A stretch of DNA of 64,000 bases, taken from Treponema sp. UBA792. GTDB lineage: Bacteria > Spirochaetota > Spirochaetia > Treponematales > Treponemataceae. Location: assembly GCA_002296965.1 (NCBI GenBank), contig DBIW01000036.1, forward strand, positions 63,085 to 127,084, read 5' to 3'. Position numbers and translations under genes: made by a program. How positions within the stretch are numbered: the stretch's first letter is position 1; each line of letters opens with the position of its first letter. The notes beneath the pieces are model-generated. The model was not told where the DNA came from, did no database searches, and saw only the letters and a list, made by a program, of their open reading frames with translations. Positions 7,606-17,289 of the stretch are shown here, one piece after another.

Positions 7606-9606
7606 ATGGCTAGAACAGCGGAAATGAAATTGATAGAGCTGATGGTTCTGAAGCAGGATATAAACCGTGTGATTGAATATATCGGCAGAAAAGGCTCGTT
7701 CCAGTTTCAGTCGGGAATGGACCGCGGAAAGGAGAACGGCGGCTCACGTGAAAAATCGCTTCCTGATATTGACGGTGAATTTTTCGACAGGCTTCAGAAG
7801 ATAGCTTCGTCTCTTGGAATTCCGGACAGGGATTCCGACCTGAGCACATCATCGCTTCCGACTGATGATGACCGGACTGAGGCCGGGAAACTGCTCTGCG
7901 CCTATGATGCCCTCAGCGGAAGAATGGATGAGGCTGTCTCCCGGTCAAAGAAGGTGAACGATGCATATAAGGAGGCGCTCGCGTTCTCGAACCTTCAGGT
8001 GCCTTATTCCGAGCTGGAGCATCTTTCCTTTATCTCGCTTAAAATAGGAAAAATCGCCGCGGAGAATTTCGAGCCGCTCCGGGATGCTCTGTGCGACAAT
8101 GCTGTCGTTGTTCCTCTTGGAGACGACAGGACACATATACTCGTGGCGACGTCGAAGCGGGGCCGTTTCGCCCTTGAGACTCAGCTGAAGAATGTGGGCT
8201 TTGTGAACATGGAGATTCCCTCTGATTTCAAGGGAGTGCCCGCTGATGTGCTTGACGGCCTGAAAAAACAGAAAAAGGAGACAGATGCGCACCTTGATGA
8301 GCTTGAGGCCGAACGCAGGAATTTCGCTGACACCCATACGGAGATTATCCACCGTCTGCTCGGATGTTTCTCCATAGGAATGCAGGTCGCCGCAATAGAA
8401 GGCGGACTTCAGTCAACGGGGCAGGTTTACAGAATTACAGGCTGGATTCCGTCGTCGGAGACTGATTCGTATATGAAGGAGCTTGATGAGCTTACCGAAA
8501 GCCGTATCGCCATCCGTGAATACAGTCCCTATGAGGTGCCGTCTGTGCTGTCCGGAAAGGAGCAGGTGCCGGTGAAGCTGAACCACGGAAAATTCATATC
8601 AAGCTTCGAGCGCATGATTTTCAGTTACGGCTCACCCGTCTACGGCACCATAGATCCGACGCCTTTTGTCGCAGTTTTCTTTACGCTTCTTTTCGGGATA
8701 ATGTTCGGGGACTGCGGTCAGGGTCTGGTATTCCTTGTGGCCGGAATCCTGATGGCGAGGAAGGTGATAAAGGTGGGAGGATGGAACAAATTCGCTCCTA
8801 TTTTTATCGCCATAGGAATCTCCAGCACGCTGATGGGGCTGCTTACCGGTGAATTCTTCTCGAACGAGACCCTTCTGGAGCCGTTCGCGCTGCGTGTGAC
8901 AGGATTTTTCGGAGCTCCACATGCGCCGATTCTGAAGCTTATGCCGTCCTCCGATCCGTCGTCGATAAAGGCGATGTTCGGAATTTTCGGTGTGGCCGTC
9001 GCGATCGGTTTTGTGATAAACACAATCGGTCTTGTCATAAACATTGTGAACAGCATAATACTCAAGAAGTATGCGGAGGCATTTTTCGGAAAGAACGGAC
9101 TTGCCGGCGCGCTTTTCTTCTGGTATGTGGTCGTGATGGTTCTGCGGATGGTCCTTTTCGGACACAGCATCGCGGTTTATGACTGGATTGTGATAGGAGT
9201 GACGCTTTTCTTTGCGGCTTTCGCTTCGCCGTTCGAAAGGCTTGTCTCTGGCGAGCGTCCTCTTATCGAGAACGGTGTCGGTTCATATATAATATCGGGA
9301 CTTGTCGAGCTGATAGAGGTCATTTCGACATATCTGTCGAATACCGTGAGCTTTATCCGCGTCGGGGCTTTCGCCCTTTCTCATGCGGTGCTTGATTTCC
9401 TCATCCTTACGCTGACGCAGCTTTGCGGAGGAGTCGGCGGCATTCTGGTGCTTGTCGCCGGAAATGTGATAATCGTGGTTCTTGAGGGTATGATAGTCGC
9501 TATTCAGGTGATAAGACTCCAGTATTATGAATTCTTCTCCAAGTTCTTTCATGAGACCGGAAGGGAATTCAGGCCATTTAAATTTGAATATAAAAACAAA
9601 ATTTGA
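7606..9606 (+). CDS. atpI: V-type ATPase subunit I (a-type membrane stator)
   Basis: Subunit I is the membrane stator that carries the two ion half-channels. The 666-residue protein has a soluble, partly coiled-coil N-terminal half (about 1-340) and a C-terminal half with about seven membrane helices starting near FVAVFFTLLFGIMFGDCGQG. The essential arginine facing the rotor is visible in NTVSFIRVGAFALSHAVL (Arg about 585). GEFFSN and LVELIEVISTYLSNT are also family signatures. GGGGAT lies seven bases before the ATG. Neighbours on both sides are V-ATPase genes. Confidence 0.95.
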   Translation: MARTAEMKLIELMVLKQDINRVIEYIGRKGSFQFQSGMDRGKENGGSREKSLPDIDGEFFDRLQKIASSLGIPDRDSDLSTSSLPTDDDRTEAGKLLCAYDALSGRMDEAVSRSKKVNDAYKEALAFSNLQVPYSELEHLSFISLKIGKIAAENFEPLRDALCDNAVVVPLGDDRTHILVATSKRGRFALETQLKNVGFVNMEIPSDFKGVPADVLDGLKKQKKETDAHLDELEAERRNFADTHTEIIHRLLGCFSIGMQVAAIEGGLQSTGQVYRITGWIPSSETDSYMKELDELTESRIAIREYSPYEVPSVLSGKEQVPVKLNHGKFISSFERMIFSYGSPVYGTIDPTPFVAVFFTLLFGIMFGDCGQGLVFLVAGILMARKVIKVGGWNKFAPIFIAIGISSTLMGLLTGEFFSNETLLEPFALRVTGFFGAPHAPILKLMPSSDPSSIKAMFGIFGVAVAIGFVINTIGLVINIVNSIILKKYAEAFFGKNGLAGALFFWYVVVMVLRMVLFGHSIAVYDWIVIGVTLFFAAFASPFERLVSGERPLIENGVGSYIISGLVELIEVISTYLSNTVSFIRVGAFALSHAVLDFLILTLTQLCGGVGGILVLVAGNVIIVVLEGMIVAIQVIRLQYYEFFSKFFHETGREFRPFKFEYKNKI

Positions 9607-9626
9607 AATAGTGAGGTGAAATGACT

Positions 9627-9950
9627 ATGAACAGAAAAATTTTGGCGGTTGCCGCGATTCTCGCATGTTTCTCGGTCACGGCGCTGACGGCGCAGACAGC
9701 TTCCGCGTCTGCTGAGACAACGGCGCAGGAGTCTTCATCCGGTTCAGGTGTGAAATATATCGCCGCGGCCCTTGCGGTCGGACTTGCCTGTATCGGAGGC
9801 GGAATGGCTGTAGGTAAGATCGGTTCCGCGGCCATGGGCGCCATGAGCGAGAATCCGGAGCTTTCCGGAAAGGCTCTTCCTTTTGTCGGACTGGCCGAGG
9901 GTATCTGTCTTTGGGGTATGCTTGTCGGTGTCCTTATACTTATTCTGTAG
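9627..9950 (+). CDS. atpK: V-type ATPase subunit K (rotor ring) with a signal-peptide-like N-terminus
   Basis: Subunit K forms the rotating membrane ring. The 107 residues contain a hydrophobic, cleavable-looking leader (about 1-24, ending TALTAQTA). A single helical hairpin follows: first helix YIAAALAVGLACIGGGMAVG, second helix around PFVGLAEGICLWG, which holds the ion-binding Glu. So it is of the small one-hairpin type, not the doubled two-hairpin type common in eukaryotes and enterococci. I prefer ATG 9627 because GAGGTGA sits 7 bases upstream; ATG 9621 would be too close to it. Confidence 0.9.
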   Translation: MNRKILAVAAILACFSVTALTAQTASASAETTAQESSSGSGVKYIAAALAVGLACIGGGMAVGKIGSAAMGAMSENPELSGKALPFVGLAEGICLWGMLVGVLILIL

Positions 9951-9962
9951 CGGGATTCCGGC

Positions 9963-10295
9963 TTGAAATTTTATATTATCGGTGCCAGAGAGATTGTCCT
10001 CGCATTCCGGCTGACCGGTGTGGAGGGGACTGTCGCCGAGAACCGTCAGGAGGTGCTGGACGCGTTCAACCGTGTCACGGGAAAGGGCGGAACGGCGGCT
10101 GTTCCTTCTGGAGAAATTCCCCGTGTCCTCATTCTTACAGAGGATGCGGCCGATCAGATTCAGGATGAGGAGATAGAATGGCAGAAGACAGGAAAGTTTC
10201 CTCTGATTGTTGAGGTTCCCGGACTTCAGGGGCATCTTGCCGGCCGGAAGTCGCTTTCCGATTCAATCAGGGAAGCTGTCGGTGTGAATGTGTAG
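9963..10295 (+). CDS. atpF: V-type ATPase subunit F
   Basis: Subunit F sits on the central rotor shaft with D and can modulate activity. The 110-residue protein has the typical fold pattern: FYIIGAREIVLAFRLTGVEG at the start, a central strand RVLILTEDAADQI, and a P-L-I-V-E-V-P-G segment (about residues 81-88), which is the family signature. The start is TTG at 9963, directly before KFYIIG; no ATG is available nearby. It lies 12 bases after subunit K. Confidence 0.88.
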   Translation: MKFYIIGAREIVLAFRLTGVEGTVAENRQEVLDAFNRVTGKGGTAAVPSGEIPRVLILTEDAADQIQDEEIEWQKTGKFPLIVEVPGLQGHLAGRKSLSDSIREAVGVNV

Positions 10296-10356
10296 CCGTT
10301 TCGGACATAAGGCAGTCCGCACGGCTTTTGGCTGATTATATTGAGGATGAATCTTT

Positions 10357-10992
10357 ATGGAAGAGCTTAGGTCAACAGAGATTCTTGACAGGGAGATACA
10401 GAGTGACGCGCGCAGAAAGGCGGAGCAGATTCTCAGAAAAGCGGAAATATCCTGTGACGGGATTCTGAATTCCGTCGGCAAGGATATAGAGAAGGCGGAG
10501 GCGGAGAAAAGAAAATTCTACAGTCAGAAGCTTTCCGCATTCAAAAAGGATCTGGATGCGTCTGTTCCTCTTGAAAAGGAGCGTTTCGAGGTTTTCTTTG
10601 TCCAGAATTCGCTTAATGAAAGCATGAATGAATATCTGAAGTCTCTTCCGGAGGAAAAAAGGCTGGAGCTCGCGATGTCAGGTATCGACCGTTGGGCCGA
10701 CAGCATGAGCGGCAGAAAATTCAACGCCTACGTCTACGGTTTCGGTATGGAAAAGGCCATGACCGCGCTTCGTGCCAGGTTCGGGGATGATGTCGTGTCA
10801 TGTTCGGAGACAAAATTCGACGGGATTGTGCTTGAGGACGGCTGCGGACTGGAGCTGAAGGAGGGAATCATTCTGGAGTCCGATGACAGGCAGTTCAGAT
10901 GCCGGCTTACGGTCCCGGAGGTTCTTTCCAGGATTCTTGATGTGAACAGAAAGGAACTGTCCGACGCTTTGTTCGGCGGGAGTCATGACTGA
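10357..10992 (+). CDS. atpE: V-type ATPase subunit E
   Basis: Subunit E pairs with G/H in the peripheral stalk. The 211-residue protein starts with a long charged helix (about 1-75) containing [13 protein letters not shown], as in other E subunits, and ends in a mixed alpha/beta domain with [12 protein letters not shown], the usual place for a gly-rich turn. TTGAGGATGA lies just upstream of the ATG. Its TGA overlaps the ATG of subunit A by one base (TGATG), so the two are coupled. Confidence 0.85.
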   Translation: MEELRSTEILDREIQSDARRKAEQILRKAEISCDGILNSVGKDIEKAEAEKRKFYSQKLSAFKKDLDASVPLEKERFEVFFVQNSLNESMNEYLKSLPEEKRLELAMSGIDRWADSMSGRKFNAYVYGFGMEKAMTALRARFGDDVVSCSETKFDGIVLEDGCGLELKEGIILESDDRQFRCRLTVPEVLSRILDVNRKELSDALFGGSHD

Positions 10993-12764
10993 TGATAGAG
11001 GGAAAGATAACACGGATCTCAGGCCCCATAGTTTACGCCGAGGGACTTGACGGCTGCGGTCTTTATGATGTGGTCGATGTAGGAGAAAAACGTCTCATTG
11101 GTGAGATTATACGTCAGAACAGGGGCAACGCGACTATTCAGGTGTATGAGGAGGACACGGGTATGCATATCGGCGAGAAGGTCGTATGCAGCCAGAGGCC
11201 TCTGTCGCTGCGTCTCGGCCCCGGTCTTGTAGGAAACATATATGACGGAATTCAGCGTCCGCTCGCGTCGATGTTTGAGGACGGAGGATCCTTCCTTCTT
11301 CCGGGACAGAGAACCGAGCCGCTTGACACAAAAAAAATATGGCGTTTCGAGGCCGCGCCGAATATTGCCGCCGGTTCTCCTGTCGCGCCCGGACTTCCTC
11401 TCGGCACGGTGAAGGAGACCGAGTCTGTTGTCCAGACGATAATGGTTCCGCCGCAGATCCGCGGCCGTGTCCTGAGCACTTTCAGCGGAAGCGGCGACTA
11501 CACAGTGGATGATGTGATAGGAACCACCGAATTCGGTGAGGAGATCCGTCTTGCCCAGTATTGGCCTGTGCGAAAGCCCCGTCCCTATGCGAAGAAACTT
11601 GCCGTATCGGAACCTCTTGTGACCGGGCTCCGTGTAATCGACGTGTTCTTTCCTCTCAGCAAGGGAGGCACGGCCGCAATTCCTGGCGGATTCGGAACCG
11701 GCAAGACGATGACCCAGCATGCTGTGGCGAAATGGTGCGATGCGGATCTTATCGTGTACATAGGATGCGGTGAGCGCGGAAACGAGATGACTGAGGTTCT
11801 GTCGGAATTTCCTGAGCTGATAGATCCGAGAACAGGCCGTTCCATAATGGAGAGGACAATCCTCATCGCGAACACATCGAATATGCCTGTCGCGGCGCGC
11901 GAGGTTTCGTTGTATTCCGGCGTGACCCTTGCGGAATATTTCAGGGATATGGGAATGACTGTCGCTATAATGGCGGACTCGACGAGCCGCTGGGCGGAGG
12001 CGCTCCGTGAGCTTTCGGGCCGTATGGAGGAGATGCCGGCGGAAGAGGGTTTTCCGGCCTATCTGCCGACTCGTCTGGCTTCCTTTTATGAGCGCGCCGG
12101 CCGTGTGACGTCACTTTCACAGAGGGAAGGTTCCGTCTCGATTATCGGCGCCGTGTCTCCTCCGGGAGGCGATTTCTCCGAGCCTGTCACTCAGCATACA
12201 AAGAGATTCATCCGTTGCTTCTGGGCTCTCGACCGTGAGCTTGCGAACGCAAGGCATTATCCTGCGATCGGGTGGATAGACTCGTATTCAGAATATGCGG
12301 ACGAGATAAAGGACTGGTGGGAGCTCCATAATCCGCTCTGGTCTTCTCTCCGCCAGGAGGCGCTTGATCTGCTTAAGGATGAGCAGCGCCTGCAGCAGAT
12401 TGTCCGCCTTATAGGACCTGATGCCCTTCCTGATTCCGAGCGGCTTATCCTGAAGGTCGCGGAGATGATAAAGAACGGATTCCTTCAGCAGAATGCGTTT
12501 GATGACATCGACAAATACTGCTCGTCTGAGAAGCAGATTCTGATTCTTGAGCTTATGATGGAATTCTACAGGCGCGCGCTTGCGGTAATAAAGAACGGCG
12601 CGCTTCTTCCTAAGGTCGTCTCGCTTCCTGTCTGCGAGGAGCTTGTCAGAATAAAGACGGCTTACAGAAATGATGAGATTGATAAAATTCAGGAAGTGCG
12701 CGGGCATCTGGACAGTCAGCTCGGCGAGCTTGAGAGATTGTATATAAAGGCGGCGGCAGTATGA
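10992..12764 (+). CDS. atpA: V-type ATPase catalytic subunit A
   Basis: Subunit A is the nucleotide-hydrolysing or -synthesising subunit of the A3B3 head. The 590-residue protein has the insertion domain typical of V/A types (about residues 110-190). The P-loop is [12 protein letters not shown] near residue 233 (family form GPFGSGKT), followed by [28 protein letters not shown] and SFYERAGR are present as in all A subunits. Start and stop overlap the flanking genes by 1 and 4 bases. Confidence 0.97.
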   Translation: MIEGKITRISGPIVYAEGLDGCGLYDVVDVGEKRLIGEIIRQNRGNATIQVYEEDTGMHIGEKVVCSQRPLSLRLGPGLVGNIYDGIQRPLASMFEDGGSFLLPGQRTEPLDTKKIWRFEAAPNIAAGSPVAPGLPLGTVKETESVVQTIMVPPQIRGRVLSTFSGSGDYTVDDVIGTTEFGEEIRLAQYWPVRKPRPYAKKLAVSEPLVTGLRVIDVFFPLSKGGTAAIPGGFGTGKTMTQHAVAKWCDADLIVYIGCGERGNEMTEVLSEFPELIDPRTGRSIMERTILIANTSNMPVAAREVSLYSGVTLAEYFRDMGMTVAIMADSTSRWAEALRELSGRMEEMPAEEGFPAYLPTRLASFYERAGRVTSLSQREGSVSIIGAVSPPGGDFSEPVTQHTKRFIRCFWALDRELANARHYPAIGWIDSYSEYADEIKDWWELHNPLWSSLRQEALDLLKDEQRLQQIVRLIGPDALPDSERLILKVAEMIKNGFLQQNAFDDIDKYCSSEKQILILELMMEFYRRALAVIKNGALLPKVVSLPVCEELVRIKTAYRNDEIDKIQEVRGHLDSQLGELERLYIKAAAV

Positions 12765-14140
12765 GAGGAGTTGAATACCGTGGTGTGACATCTGTTGACG
12801 GACCTATTGTTGTCCTGAAACGGACGGAGAATGTATTTTTCGGCGAGACGGTCAGTGTCAGAGACCGTTCCGGGGAAAGACGGACAGGCCGCATAGTCGA
12901 TATTTCGGACAAGGCGGTAGTCGTTCAGATATTCGGAAACACGACCGGTCTTGACATAGATGATTCCACGTTTGAATTTCTTGACCAGCCGCTTGAGCTC
13001 CGGGTTGGAGAAGGGCTTCTCGGAAGAATATTCAACGGTCTTGGAGAGCCTGTGGACGGTTATCCCCCGATAATCTCTTCCGAAAAGCTGAATGTGAACG
13101 GAAATCCGATAAATCCCTATGCGCGTATCTATCCCCGCGACTTCATACAGACCGGAGTCTCGGCGATAGACGGAATGAATTCCCTTGTCCGCGGACAGAA
13201 GCTTCCTATTTTCTCCGGAAACGGACTTCCTCACAACAGGCTGGCCGCGCAGATTATCCGTCAGGCCAAGCTCCGCAGCAGCGACGAGCAGTTTGTGATG
13301 GTTTTTGCCGGAATGGGAATAAAATATGACGTGGCGAAATTCTTCACGGACACTTTCGAGGAGTCTGGAGTTCTGTCCAAGGTCGTCATGTTCCAGTCGC
13401 TTGCGGATGCGCCTTCAATCGAGCGTATAATCACTCCGCGCTGCGCGCTTACCGCCGCGGAATATCTTGCCTTCACGAAGGGAATGCATGTCCTTGTCGT
13501 GATGACCGATATGACCAACTACTGCGAGGCTCTGCGTGAGATTTCCACGACCCGCGGTGAGGTTCCGGGCCGCAAGGGGTATCCCGGCTATCTTTATTCT
13601 GATCTTGCTGAGCTTTATGAGCGTGCCGGAAAAATCAAGGGATCGGAGGGATCCATCACCCAGATTCCGATTCTCACCATGCCGAATGACGATATAAGCC
13701 ACCCGATTCCTGATCTTACCGGATATATCACCGAGGGACAGATAGTTCTTGACAGGGAGATGTCCCAGAAAGGACTCTATCCGCCTGTTTCCGGACTTCC
13801 TAGCCTCTCACGCCTTATGAAGGACGGAATAGGAGCTGACATGACCCGTGAGGATCATGCGGACGTGTCAAGCCAGCTTTTTGCGGCCTACTCAAAAGTG
13901 AAGTCAATCCGCAATCTGGCCGCCATAATAGGCGAGGAGGAGCTTTCTCCGCTTGACAGACAGTATCTGAGATTCGGCCAGAGGCTGGAGAATGAATTCT
14001 TCGCGCAGGACGAATATGAGGACAGGACTATAGAGCAGACGCTTGACATAGGCTGGAAAATTCTTTCGGTTCTTCCGCGGGAAGAGCTTGTCCGCATAAA
14101 ACCGGCATTTATAGACAAATATATGCCTTCCGGAGAATAA
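12761..14140 (+). CDS. atpB: V-type ATPase subunit B
   Basis: Subunit B is the non-catalytic partner of A in the head. It is 459 residues long with no P-loop; the equivalent region reads [15 protein letters not shown], as expected. Signature stretches include [37 protein letters not shown] and the residues around [20 protein letters not shown] (about 305-324). The ATG overlaps the stop of subunit A (ATGA). Confidence 0.97.
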   Translation: MRGVEYRGVTSVDGPIVVLKRTENVFFGETVSVRDRSGERRTGRIVDISDKAVVVQIFGNTTGLDIDDSTFEFLDQPLELRVGEGLLGRIFNGLGEPVDGYPPIISSEKLNVNGNPINPYARIYPRDFIQTGVSAIDGMNSLVRGQKLPIFSGNGLPHNRLAAQIIRQAKLRSSDEQFVMVFAGMGIKYDVAKFFTDTFEESGVLSKVVMFQSLADAPSIERIITPRCALTAAEYLAFTKGMHVLVVMTDMTNYCEALREISTTRGEVPGRKGYPGYLYSDLAELYERAGKIKGSEGSITQIPILTMPNDDISHPIPDLTGYITEGQIVLDREMSQKGLYPPVSGLPSLSRLMKDGIGADMTREDHADVSSQLFAAYSKVKSIRNLAAIIGEEELSPLDRQYLRFGQRLENEFFAQDEYEDRTIEQTLDIGWKILSVLPREELVRIKPAFIDKYMPSGE

Positions 14141-14142
14141 AA

Positions 14143-14772
14143 TTGGCAAAACTGAATATCGCGCCGACAAAATCAAATCTTCTTGCCATGAAGGAACAGC
14201 TTGCGGTCTCGACAGGCGGCTATGAGCTTCTGGAGGAGAAGCGTGAGATTCTTGTCCGGGAACTGATGCATCTGGTCGAGAAGGTAAAGCTGCTTGAGCG
14301 GGACATTGACCGGCTGACGGGAGAAGCCTATGCCGCATTCAGGCGTATGCTTATGGCCGACGGTTCGGATCAGATTGAGCGGATTTCCCATGCCGTGCAT
14401 TATGACTTCAACATAAGGGAGAAGAAGGTGACAATCGGCGGTATGCAGTTTTCTTCCATAGATGTGGAGCTTCCCCAGAAGGAGCTGTTCTATTCGTTCA
14501 TAGGAACATACGCGAATACGGACGCCACAATCGTCAAATTCTTCGAGCTGCTTTCGCTTCTTACGCAGATGGCGTCTGTCAGGACGATAGTATGGCGGCT
14601 TGCGGATGAGGTGAAGAAGACGCAGCGCCGGGTGAATGCGCTGGACAAGATGATAATACCTCAGACGGTCGAGACGAAGAACTATATAGAGGGAGTGCTT
14701 GAGGAGCGGGAGCGCGAGAATGTCTTCGTTCTCAAGGCTCTGAAAAAACGCAGCCTCAACAGGGAAAACTGA
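14143..14772 (+). CDS. atpD: V-type ATPase subunit D
   Basis: Subunit D is the long coiled-coil shaft that transmits rotation. The start is TTG 14143, two bases after the subunit B stop, giving the canonical N-terminus AKLNIAPTKSNLLAMKEQL. Family members begin with a similar P-T-K-xx-L block followed by the same helix. The C-terminal helix carries RRVNALDKMIIPQ, the universal D-subunit signature (R-x-N-A-L-E-x-x-x-I-P). The length of 209 residues is normal. This is the last gene of the operon. Confidence 0.95.
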   Translation: MAKLNIAPTKSNLLAMKEQLAVSTGGYELLEEKREILVRELMHLVEKVKLLERDIDRLTGEAYAAFRRMLMADGSDQIERISHAVHYDFNIREKKVTIGGMQFSSIDVELPQKELFYSFIGTYANTDATIVKFFELLSLLTQMASVRTIVWRLADEVKKTQRRVNALDKMIIPQTVETKNYIEGVLEERERENVFVLKALKKRSLNREN

Positions 14773-14806
14773 TTTTGGCGGGGATGCCGGAATTCCGGGA
14801 ATCAGT
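14768..14806 (+). repeat. imperfect inverted repeat at the end of the V-ATPase operon
   Basis: ACTGATT at 14768-14774, which includes the atpD stop codon, is the reverse complement of AATCAGT at 14800-14806. Just before the second arm is the palindrome CCGGAATTCCGG. No T-run follows, so it is at best a processing or attenuation element. Confidence 0.3.
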
Positions 14807-14844
14807 CAGCCTCTCATCCGAAAGGGGCTAAGGACAGTCAGATT

Positions 14845-15342
14845 ATGGGAAAAAATTTTTTCAGAAAAATTCTTGTTGCCGTGAACGGATCTCAGTCATC
14901 GATTCATGCCGCCATGTATGCGGTCATGATGGCGAGAACTTACAATACTGCCTTGAAGTCCGTTTATGTGGTTGATTCGGCCACCATAAAATATCTTGCG
15001 ATGAACCGTTTTCTTGTGAACGACGAGAAGGAGGATTTTGAGCAGAAGCTCCGGGAGGACGGAAAGCATTATCTGAGTTATGTGGAGATGCTTGCATCCT
15101 CAAAAGGGGTGAAGATGGAGAAGGAGCTGAGAAGCGGAGGTGTCTTCACCGAGATTATAAAGGCTGCCGATGAGTATTCCGCGGATCTGATTCTTCTGGG
15201 CGGAAACGAGCGTGAGCCGGGGCGGTCGGATGTCAAGCGCAATGTCCTTTCCTCAGCCCAGAGCGAGGTTCTTGCGAATTCGAAGTGTCCGGTTCTCATT
15301 GTCCAGAAGCCGAAGATAGAAGAGCTTTTCAAGATTTTTTAG
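14845..15342 (+). CDS. universal stress protein (UspA family)
   Basis: A 165-residue single Usp domain. The N-terminus KILVAVNGSQSS matches the first strand and the Asp/Asn-containing turn of the family (usually VAxDGS). The C-terminal nucleotide-binding stretch is ILLGGNEREPGRSDVKRN, then LSSAQSEVLANSKCPVLIV. The usual GxxGxxxxxxxxxG(S/T) ATP motif is partly altered, so ATP binding is uncertain. AAGGACAG precedes the ATG. It lies between the V-ATPase genes and a J-domain gene; the role is unknown. Confidence 0.85.
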   Translation: MGKNFFRKILVAVNGSQSSIHAAMYAVMMARTYNTALKSVYVVDSATIKYLAMNRFLVNDEKEDFEQKLREDGKHYLSYVEMLASSKGVKMEKELRSGGVFTEIIKAADEYSADLILLGGNEREPGRSDVKRNVLSSAQSEVLANSKCPVLIVQKPKIEELFKIF

Positions 15343-15351
15343 GCTTCTTGT

Positions 15352-16113
15352 ATGGATGATTTTTACAGGACGCTGGGAGTGCGTCCGGGGGCGACTCTGG
15401 CGGAGATAAAGCGTGCCTACCGTGAGAAAGCCAAGGTTCTCCATCCGGATCTGTCCGGCGATGTGTCCCGGAGCGATGAATTCGCGAGGGTCGTCCAGGC
15501 CTACCGTGTCCTTTCCGATGCCAGACAGCGTTCGATTTTTGACGAGTCATTTTTTGTAAGAGCCAGAAGAAACGGTCCGGCAGGAAAATCCTTTGACTAC
15601 AGGACATGGCTTCTTGGCCGTGATGATGACGAGAGCCGCTCGAAGCTTATCTTTTATGACCTTATGCATCAGCGTGAGGATGAGGCGGTCGCTGAATTCA
15701 AGCGGATGCAGATGTCACGATCCGGATTTTCCCTGAAAAAGTGGTTCACCCGCGAGGACTTCATGGATTACGGTTACATTCTCGCCGAGGAGCTTGTCAT
15801 ACGCGGAGAGTATTACGATGCGGTCATTCTTCTGGAGCAGATTGTCGCCATGGAGAAGACGTTCCATTATTTCAAGCTGTTCTTTCCCGAGGTGATGGAT
15901 TTCTCGCTCAATATTTTCCGCCGCAACATAGAGGGAGCCGTAAGCGACGAGCTTGCCATAGATGTCTGGGAGCGTGCGCTTGAGTTCGGCTTTTCTCCGT
16001 CTGATGACGCGTTTTTTCTCCGCCGTATGGCTGAGGCGTACCGCCGGATCGGTGACTCAAGGACGGCCGATATATGTCTGTCTGAGGCCGACAGGCTCGC
16101 TCCGGAGCAATGA
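15352..16113 (+). CDS. J-domain (DnaJ-like) protein with a helical C-terminus
   Basis: The first 70 residues are a J domain: DFYRTLGVRPGATLAEIKRA, then the diagnostic HPD motif in VLHPDLSGD (about residues 34-36), then YRVLSDARQRSIFDES. Such domains stimulate the ATPase of an Hsp70 (DnaK). There is no Gly/Phe or zinc-finger region. Instead about 180 residues of helical, TPR-like sequence follow, including ALEFGFSPSDDAFFLRRMAEAYRRIGDS split over two helices. It is therefore a specialised J protein, not DnaJ itself. The start is 9 bases after the Usp stop, with a weak ribosome site. Confidence 0.85.
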   Translation: MDDFYRTLGVRPGATLAEIKRAYREKAKVLHPDLSGDVSRSDEFARVVQAYRVLSDARQRSIFDESFFVRARRNGPAGKSFDYRTWLLGRDDDESRSKLIFYDLMHQREDEAVAEFKRMQMSRSGFSLKKWFTREDFMDYGYILAEELVIRGEYYDAVILLEQIVAMEKTFHYFKLFFPEVMDFSLNIFRRNIEGAVSDELAIDVWERALEFGFSPSDDAFFLRRMAEAYRRIGDSRTADICLSEADRLAPEQ

Positions 16114-16126
16114 GTGTCCGTATGTG

Positions 16127-16155
16127 ATGACATAACCTGCTTCATGTGGTAATAT
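16127..16155 (+). promoter_or_regulatory. strong sigma-70-type promoter for rfbBAC
   Basis: ATGACA at 16127-16132 and TAATAT at 16150-16155 are 17 bases apart, and TGG precedes the -10 box (extended -10). The rfbB ATG begins only six bases after the -10 box, so the mRNA would start at or next to the start codon. Confidence 0.75.
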
Positions 16156-16161
16156 GGTTCC

Positions 16162-17286
16162 ATGAGTAGAAAACTGCACAATATCCTTATTACAGGCGGA
16201 GCCGGATTCATCGGCTCCAATTTCATCCATTATCTGTTCGGAATGTCCTCCTCGGAGGGAAATCTTTTTGGCGACGCTGACTTTGCAGGAAACGTCGTGA
16301 ATGTTGACTGCCTCACCTACGCCGGAAATCTTGAGAGCCTGGCCGACGTGGAGAAGGAATTCGGAGGAAAACGCTATTTCTTCGAGAAGGCCGACATCTG
16401 CGACAGGGCGGAAATCGAGAGAATTTTCAGGCAGTATGACATCGACACCGTTATTCATTTTGCCGCGGAAAGCCACGTTGACCGTTCCATTCTGGGACCC
16501 GAGGCTTTCATGAGAACCAACGTGATGGGAACATTCACGCTGCTTGATGTCGCGCGCGGTTTCTGGAAAAAGGACGACGGCTCCATCCGCGACGACGTGC
16601 TCTTCCATCACATTTCGACCGATGAGGTGTACGGCTCTCTAGGTCCGGACGGATATTTCCGCGAGGACACTCCGTATGATCCGCGCAGCCCTTATTCATC
16701 CTCAAAGGCAAGCTCCGACCATATCGTGATGGCATATTTCCACACCTACGGTCTTCCGATAACGCTTTCCAACTGCACTAACAACTACGGCCCGTACCAG
16801 TTCCCGGAGAAGCTTCTTCCGCTCATGATTTCAAACATCCGCGACGGAAAGAATCTTCCTGTCTACGGAAAAGGCGACAACATCCGTGACTGGATTTACG
16901 TCGAGGACCACAACCGCGCCGTCTGGCTGATTGCGAGGAACGGAGCGGCCGGCGAGAAATACAACATCGGCGGCGAGAACGAGTGGCAGAACATAAAGCT
17001 GCTGCACAAGGTGATTGAGCTTACTGCGGCTGAGCTCGGAAAGAATCCGGAGGACGTGGAGAAGACGATAACCTATGTCAAGGACAGGCCTGGACACGAC
17101 AAGCGTTATGCGATCGACTGCACGAAAATCAAGACAAAGCTCGGTTGGGAAAGGAAGATGACGTTCGAGCAGGGCCTGAAGGCTACCGTGCACTGGTATC
17201 TGAACAATCCGGAATGGATAAACAACATCCTGAACGGAAGCTACAAGAACTGGATTGAGAAGAACTATACGGAGATGGGAAGGTAG
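16162..17286 (+). CDS. rfbB: dTDP-glucose 4,6-dehydratase
   Basis: RfbB/RmlB converts dTDP-glucose to dTDP-4-keto-6-deoxyglucose, step two of dTDP-rhamnose synthesis. The 374 residues show the NAD-binding turn TGGAGFIGSNF (about 11-21), the catalytic TDEVYGS and YSSSK (Tyr and Lys of the SDR active site), TNNYGPYQFPEKLLPL, and RPGHDKRYAID. No Shine-Dalgarno sequence precedes ATG 16162, in keeping with a leaderless mRNA. rfbA follows after three bases. The product can also feed other 6-deoxysugars. Confidence 0.96.
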   Translation: MSRKLHNILITGGAGFIGSNFIHYLFGMSSSEGNLFGDADFAGNVVNVDCLTYAGNLESLADVEKEFGGKRYFFEKADICDRAEIERIFRQYDIDTVIHFAAESHVDRSILGPEAFMRTNVMGTFTLLDVARGFWKKDDGSIRDDVLFHHISTDEVYGSLGPDGYFREDTPYDPRSPYSSSKASSDHIVMAYFHTYGLPITLSNCTNNYGPYQFPEKLLPLMISNIRDGKNLPVYGKGDNIRDWIYVEDHNRAVWLIARNGAAGEKYNIGGENEWQNIKLLHKVIELTAAELGKNPEDVEKTITYVKDRPGHDKRYAIDCTKIKTKLGWERKMTFEQGLKATVHWYLNNPEWINNILNGSYKNWIEKNYTEMGR

Positions 17287-17289
17287 AAC

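Noticed and set aside
14772..14845. Terminator after atpD
   Set aside because: The inverted repeat at 14768-14806 has no following T-run, so I listed it only as a low-confidence repeat.
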